Part shown: piece after piece, positions 34,642 through 37,600 of the stretch | Numbering within the stretch: the stretch's first letter is position 1 | Layout of the letters: the number at the start of each line of letters is the position of its first letter | From: a virus | Direction: 5' to 3' (one strand) | Virus record (IMG/VR): IMGVR_UViG_3300020558_000015 | Span: 1 to 37,600 of that record | DNA: 37,600 bases | Notes under the pieces: generated by a model | The model's input: the letters and a program-made list of their open reading frames with translations, nothing else | What the model was told of the DNA's origin: nothing | Database searches by the model: none | Translations under genes and position numbers: made by a program

Positions 34642-35018
34642 TAGTATCCGTATCTAGCTTTAAAAAATGAATCTACCTGTGTTGGAGTATATTGCTCAGC
34701 TTGTTGACCTACTTCATGGTAATACTCACGAATAATAGTTGTTTTTTCCTTAATGTTATCTACTTGAAAGTCAATTTGATCAACTTCAGCCTCATAAACA
34801 TTAATTGTACTATCAATTTGTTGTTGATGCTCAATTAATTGCTTATTAACTGCTGTTAATGAGTCAATAGTAGCCTTAATATCAGCAGGCATACCTTGCT
34901 TTGATGTAACTAATAGGATAAATAAGTATAAAAATATAACCCCACCTATCACAATAAATAACTTTCCGATGGTTTTAGAGTTCTTCTTCACCATCAATTT
35001 CAATGTCTGTATCATCAA
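34641..35018 (-). CDS. Membrane-anchored coiled-coil protein, Rz-like inner spanin candidate
   Basis: 125 residues. A basic N-terminus precedes one membrane helix at about 20-38 (LFIVIGGVIFLYLFILLVT), then a periplasmic coiled coil (DIKATIDSLTAVNKQLIEHQ, VDNIKEKTTIIREYYHEVG) and a short tail VDSFFKARYGY. Size, type II topology and coiled coil match inner spanins. The start at 35018 overlaps the preceding gene by 44 bp; a second ATG at codon 9 (34994) would reduce this to 20 bp and keeps the whole membrane segment. No holin or endolysin is in the window, so the lysis role is inference. Confidence 0.5.
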   Translation of the reverse strand: MMIQTLKLMVKKNSKTIGKLFIVIGGVIFLYLFILLVTSKQGMPADIKATIDSLTAVNKQLIEHQQQIDSTINVYEAEVDQIDFQVDNIKEKTTIIREYYHEVGQQAEQYTPTQVDSFFKARYGY

Positions 35019-35943
35019 TACCTAATTTTTTAAATTCATCTTCTTCACTATCTTTTCTCTTAGATCCAATAGTTGGAAGTTTATCTTCGCCTAATGATTT
35101 AAGGATCATTTTCATTACTCCTTTAGTATTAGTAGCTCCGAATTTATATTTGTCAAGATCATTTAATACTTTAACATAAGCATTATAATCTTCATCTTTT
35201 AAAACTTCAATTTTGTCTACAAGACGTTTTACTAAGTCAGGTAAACCAGCTTTAGCTGCTTCTTTAGATTTAGCTTGAGCTGCTTTAAAGTCAGTACTTG
35301 ATAAACCACCATCTTCAGCTTCTTTAACTGTACGACCTGTTTTAATATTTGATTGAGCATATTGTTTAATGATACGATCAATTAAATCACTATTATCAAC
35401 AAACCATTCACCAGCTTTAGAACCAGCGGCAGTTGATTTTGGTGCTTTAAGTTTAGTAATATCTTTTTCAGATGGTTCTTCATCCCCTGTTTCTGGTTTT
35501 GCTTTTTTAGATTTAAGTTTACCTTTACCTACAAACAAATCTTCAGCATCATCAGCGCCACCAAATATATCACCTTCACCTGGTTCTTCATCAGCAGCTT
35601 TTTCTGGTTTAACAGTTGTGGCTTTTAAGAGTTGATTACGAATATCAGGAGTGAAAGACCAGTTAATACCAGGAGCTGAATTTTTTTCAATATCACTTTT
35701 TAGCAATTCAACTTCCATTGGATCAATACTCTCATCTTTTGCTTTTTTAACAAAGTAATTAACTACTTGTTGTTTTCTATCTGTTTTAAAGTTGCTAGGA
35801 TTAGCAATTCTATCTTCAATTTGTGGAAAGTCTGGATTGAGTTTATATTTTTCTTTAGCGATACGTGCCATTTCCTTTACAGGAACTTTAATTTTAAGTT
35901 TCGCTTCAGTAATAAATTTTCTAAGATCAAAATTGTCTGCCAT
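34975..35943 (-). CDS. Charged protein with capsid-targeting-like N-terminus
   Basis: 322 residues, Lys/Asp/Glu-rich. The first 16 residues (MADNFDLRKFITEAKL) match those of the core protein at 28269-29126 and contain FITE/A, a good gp21 cleavage site resembling T4's FLTE/A in gp23. Residues 25-105 include a compact helical segment (FKTDRKQQVVNYFVKKAKDE, INWSFTPDIRNQLLKA). Low-complexity acidic and Lys-rich blocks follow, then a helical stretch (DLVKRLVDKIEVLKDEDYNAYVKVLNDLDKYKF) and an acidic tail (DTDIEIDGEEEL). It lies in a different unit from the other core proteins. I propose an encapsidated internal protein; this is inference. Confidence 0.6.
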   Translation of the reverse strand: MADNFDLRKFITEAKLKIKVPVKEMARIAKEKYKLNPDFPQIEDRIANPSNFKTDRKQQVVNYFVKKAKDESIDPMEVELLKSDIEKNSAPGINWSFTPDIRNQLLKATTVKPEKAADEEPGEGDIFGGADDAEDLFVGKGKLKSKKAKPETGDEEPSEKDITKLKAPKSTAAGSKAGEWFVDNSDLIDRIIKQYAQSNIKTGRTVKEAEDGGLSSTDFKAAQAKSKEAAKAGLPDLVKRLVDKIEVLKDEDYNAYVKVLNDLDKYKFGATNTKGVMKMILKSLGEDKLPTIGSKRKDSEEDEFKKLGIDDTDIEIDGEEEL

Positions 35944-35961
35944 GTTTAATTGTTATGTGTT

Positions 35962-35970
35962 AATAAATAT
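35962..35970 (-). promoter_or_regulatory. Junction motif ATATTTATT, copy 12
   Basis: The coding strand reads TAAAATATTTATTAACAC, starting at the stop codon of the kinase-like gene, 18 nt before the start of the 322-residue gene. Confidence 0.5.
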
Positions 35971-35971
35971 T

Positions 35972-36493
35972 TTAATCTATGTAATTTAACATTAAATCTA
36001 TACGATCACCTGTAGAACCACTTAAAACTATTAATTTTTTAGGCGGATATAGTGCAAGTAAACGCAATATTTCCTGGTTTATAGCAGCTCTATATTCAAG
36101 ATCTGTTTCTCTTACACCATTATCTTCCATATTAGTACCAACAGGATCAATATAAAATACAACATCATATTGGTCTTTAAGCGTCATTGCTGCTGTTACA
36201 AAATTAGATTTATCAGTTAAACTAATTGATTTAGCTGACATTGTAAATGAACATACATCCCATATTGTTCTATCTGTTAAAACATTTTCATGTAATAATT
36301 CACTAGCACGTTCAGCTAAAAATACAAACTGACCATTAACTGTTGAATCTGTATTTAATGGAATACCTAAATCTCTTAAGTATTTACTACGTTCAGTTGC
36401 TAATTTATAGTCTTTAAATATCTCAAGTTTAGATAATTCCTTAACTAAAGTTGTTTTACCAACTGACATTGTACCGCATAATCCTATCTTCAT
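35972..36493 (-). CDS. P-loop ATPase/kinase, AAA_28/NadR-like
   Basis: 173 residues. It opens MKIGLCGTMSVGKTTLVKEL with a Walker A GTMSVGKT at 7-14. ERSKYLRDLGIPLN near 34-47 and LTDRTIWDVCSF near 72-83 carry a DR pair typical of small-molecule kinases. VVFYIDPVGTNMEDNGVRETDLEYRAAI near 110-137 fits Walker B and the lid, and KKLIVLSGSTGDRI closes the core. This order matches the NadR ribosylnicotinamide-kinase-like ATPases (AAA_28) that many T4-like phages carry. The substrate could be nicotinamide riboside or another nucleoside; the sequence alone does not settle it. It lies 14 bp after the small gene upstream. Confidence 0.75.
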   Translation of the reverse strand: MKIGLCGTMSVGKTTLVKELSKLEIFKDYKLATERSKYLRDLGIPLNTDSTVNGQFVFLAERASELLHENVLTDRTIWDVCSFTMSAKSISLTDKSNFVTAAMTLKDQYDVVFYIDPVGTNMEDNGVRETDLEYRAAINQEILRLLALYPPKKLIVLSGSTGDRIDLMLNYID

Positions 36494-36507
36494 ATTATTT
36501 TTATTTG

Positions 36508-36741
36508 TTAGAGACGTGTGTCATATTTAGGGTCCTTAGCTGGTGGAACACCATTTGTATCACGCTTACGATCCATAAATTCATCTTTACTATATTGATA
36601 TCCAAATAACCAATATTCTTTTTTACCATTTGGATGTATCACAGCTGGTTCTTCCCAGTTATGGAGTTTACCTTCAAGCATGTACATAATTGTGCCATCA
36701 GGTGTTTTTATTTTTCTAACTCCGCTTGTTTGTTTAGCCAT
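36508..36741 (-). CDS. Small protein with a 'GKLHNWEEPAVI' motif
   Basis: 77 residues. TPDGTIMYMLEGKLHNWEEPAVIHP followed by GKKEYWLFGYQYSKDEF resembles a short repeat found in many phage and bacterial proteins, of the form W-x-N-G-x-LH-R-x-x-GPA ... EYWxNG. Here one full unit and a partial second unit are present. No membrane segment. The function of that family is unknown. It lies between the FAD dehydrogenase and the kinase-like gene, 38 bp and 14 bp apart, and is probably cotranscribed with both. Confidence 0.7.
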   Translation of the reverse strand: MAKQTSGVRKIKTPDGTIMYMLEGKLHNWEEPAVIHPNGKKEYWLFGYQYSKDEFMDRKRDTNGVPPAKDPKYDTRL

Positions 36742-36779
36742 ATGATTTAATTTATTTAAATATAAGTTATTTATCCAGG

Positions 36780-37600
36780 TTATTCACCCATGTTCATTAA
36801 TTCAATAAGTGCTTCTTTTCTAATTAATTTTTCAGCAACATAAATTCCTTGTGAACCAGCAACTGTAATACCACGAGCACTTAAAGCATCACCCACAAAG
36901 TGTACATTTGAGAATTGTTTTAATGACAGATCATGATAATTAACTAATGGTTCAGGACTTAAATACTTTACTTCAGGAATGTACATACCCCAATCATCAC
37001 CAAATTCAAATACCTTATTCATATCATCAATAAAGTTTAAAACATAATCAGCATATTCACCCATTGCTCCTTTAAATCCATCTAAAAATTTAATTTGATG
37101 TGCTGTTACATCTGTACCCTCAGATGTTTTACTTACAGTTCTAGAAGGACTATAATATAATCCCTTTCCATCTATTTGTAATTTTTGTACTACATCTCTA
37201 CTCCACTTAAATGGATCTTCAATACCCTTAATTTCCATTAGAATACCAAAGTTGGTCATTTGATTTTCAAATTCCTTACCTTTTTTAGCGTGACCATTGT
37301 AACTAACATCTCCATAAGTTTCTTCAACAGCCACATATGCAGCATTATTATTAGTACAAAATGAACGTAAGCTAACGTTATTAAATTTTTGATATAATTT
37401 GAAATCATAAGATACATCAATTAGTTTTTGGAAGTATTTTTGTGGTGCTTCAAAACGAACACCAATTTGTACTGATTTAGGTTCATTAGGTAATGTATAT
37501 TCATCAGCTAATTTTTGAGCAAAATCAATACCTGATTTACCTACTGCAAATATTAATTCATCATATTTTAATCTGAGGGTAGGACCTGATATGCCAAGTG
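36780..37600 (-). CDS. FAD-dependent dehydrogenase (COG2509-like), 5' end cut off by window edge
   Basis: The frame is open from the TAA at 36780 to the window edge, giving at least 273 C-terminal residues; an internal GTG at 37334 is not the true start. Visible landmarks: ELIFAVGKSGIDFAQKLADE, VQIGVRFEAP, LRSFCTNNNAAYVAVEE, YNGHAKKGKEFENQMTNFG and VHFVGDALSARGITVAGSQGI. These follow the order in the COG2509 family (ATGRSG, RxE, FC..., NGH, and the FAD-binding GDxxxxxRGIxxAxxxG end). The N-terminal dinucleotide-binding motif lies outside the window. Its substrate is unknown. Such an enzyme in a structural-gene block would be an auxiliary metabolic gene. Confidence 0.75.
   Translation of the reverse strand, partial: LGISGPTLRLKYDELIFAVGKSGIDFAQKLADEYTLPNEPKSVQIGVRFEAPQKYFQKLIDVSYDFKLYQKFNNVSLRSFCTNNNAAYVAVEETYGDVSYNGHAKKGKEFENQMTNFGILMEIKGIEDPFKWSRDVVQKLQIDGKGLYYSPSRTVSKTSEGTDVTAHQIKFLDGFKGAMGEYADYVLNFIDDMNKVFEFGDDWGMYIPEVKYLSPEPLVNYHDLSLKQFSNVHFVGDALSARGITVAGSQGIYVAEKLIRKEALIELMNMGE

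Noticed and set aside
37334-37334. GTG at 37334 as the start of the FAD-dependent dehydrogenase
   Set aside because: The same frame stays open to the window edge and the upstream residues match the family (VGKSG, GVRFEAP, RSFC).

Overview
The window is one co-oriented block of a T4-like (myovirus-type) tailed phage genome, all genes on the minus strand, so the map reads right to left. The sequence is AT-rich. No integrase, transposase, tRNA or host housekeeping gene is visible. The likely host is a member of the Bacteroidetes. This is an inference from the near absence of Shine-Dalgarno sequences before most starts (one strong exception), a Bacteroidetes-style signal peptide ending in AQQD, and the style of the fibre genes. 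No gap between genes exceeds 193 bp.

Layout in transcription order. (1) 37600-34249: a 5'-truncated FAD-dependent dehydrogenase, a small WxxG-type protein, a P-loop nucleoside-kinase-like ATPase, a protein with a capsid-targeting-like N-terminus, and a membrane/coiled-coil gene pair that may be a spanin system, closed by a terminator. (2) 34171-25818: large terminase (gp17), portal (gp20), four head-core proteins including a 41-residue basic protein, a long core protein, and the prohead protease (gp21), closed by a terminator. (3) 25624-22590: acidic scaffold (gp22-like) and major capsid protein (gp23), closed by a terminator. (4) 22510-18160: PhoH-like ATPase, then neck/tail-completion proteins resembling gp13, gp14 and gp15. 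(5) 18154-1: a fibre/adhesin island with small fibre proteins, a 1885-residue fibre with YadA-like repeats, three LamG-like lectin proteins, a 1702-residue collagen-like fibre with a C-terminal S74 chaperone, a PT-linker protein, and a 3'-truncated methyltransferase-like gene. Tail sheath, tail tube and baseplate genes are not in the window.

The terminase pumps DNA through the portal into a prohead built from gp23 on a gp22-like core. The gp21 protease would then cut the core and capsid proteins at [ILV]-x-E sites. Neck proteins close the head and join the tail, and the fibre island supplies host recognition.

The strongest unexplained signal is a 9-bp motif, ATATTTATN on the coding strand, found at twelve gene junctions and directly after all three terminators. 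It is the reverse complement of the T4 late-promoter consensus TATAAATA. Other leads are capsid-targeting-like N-termini on two proteins, a TGTGxxxTPGxG motif shared by the capsid protein and a core protein, and a structured leader before the longest fibre gene. Two small genes (57 and 41 codons) and two edge-truncated genes were translated by hand. Function assignments rest on motif recognition from memory, not on database searches.
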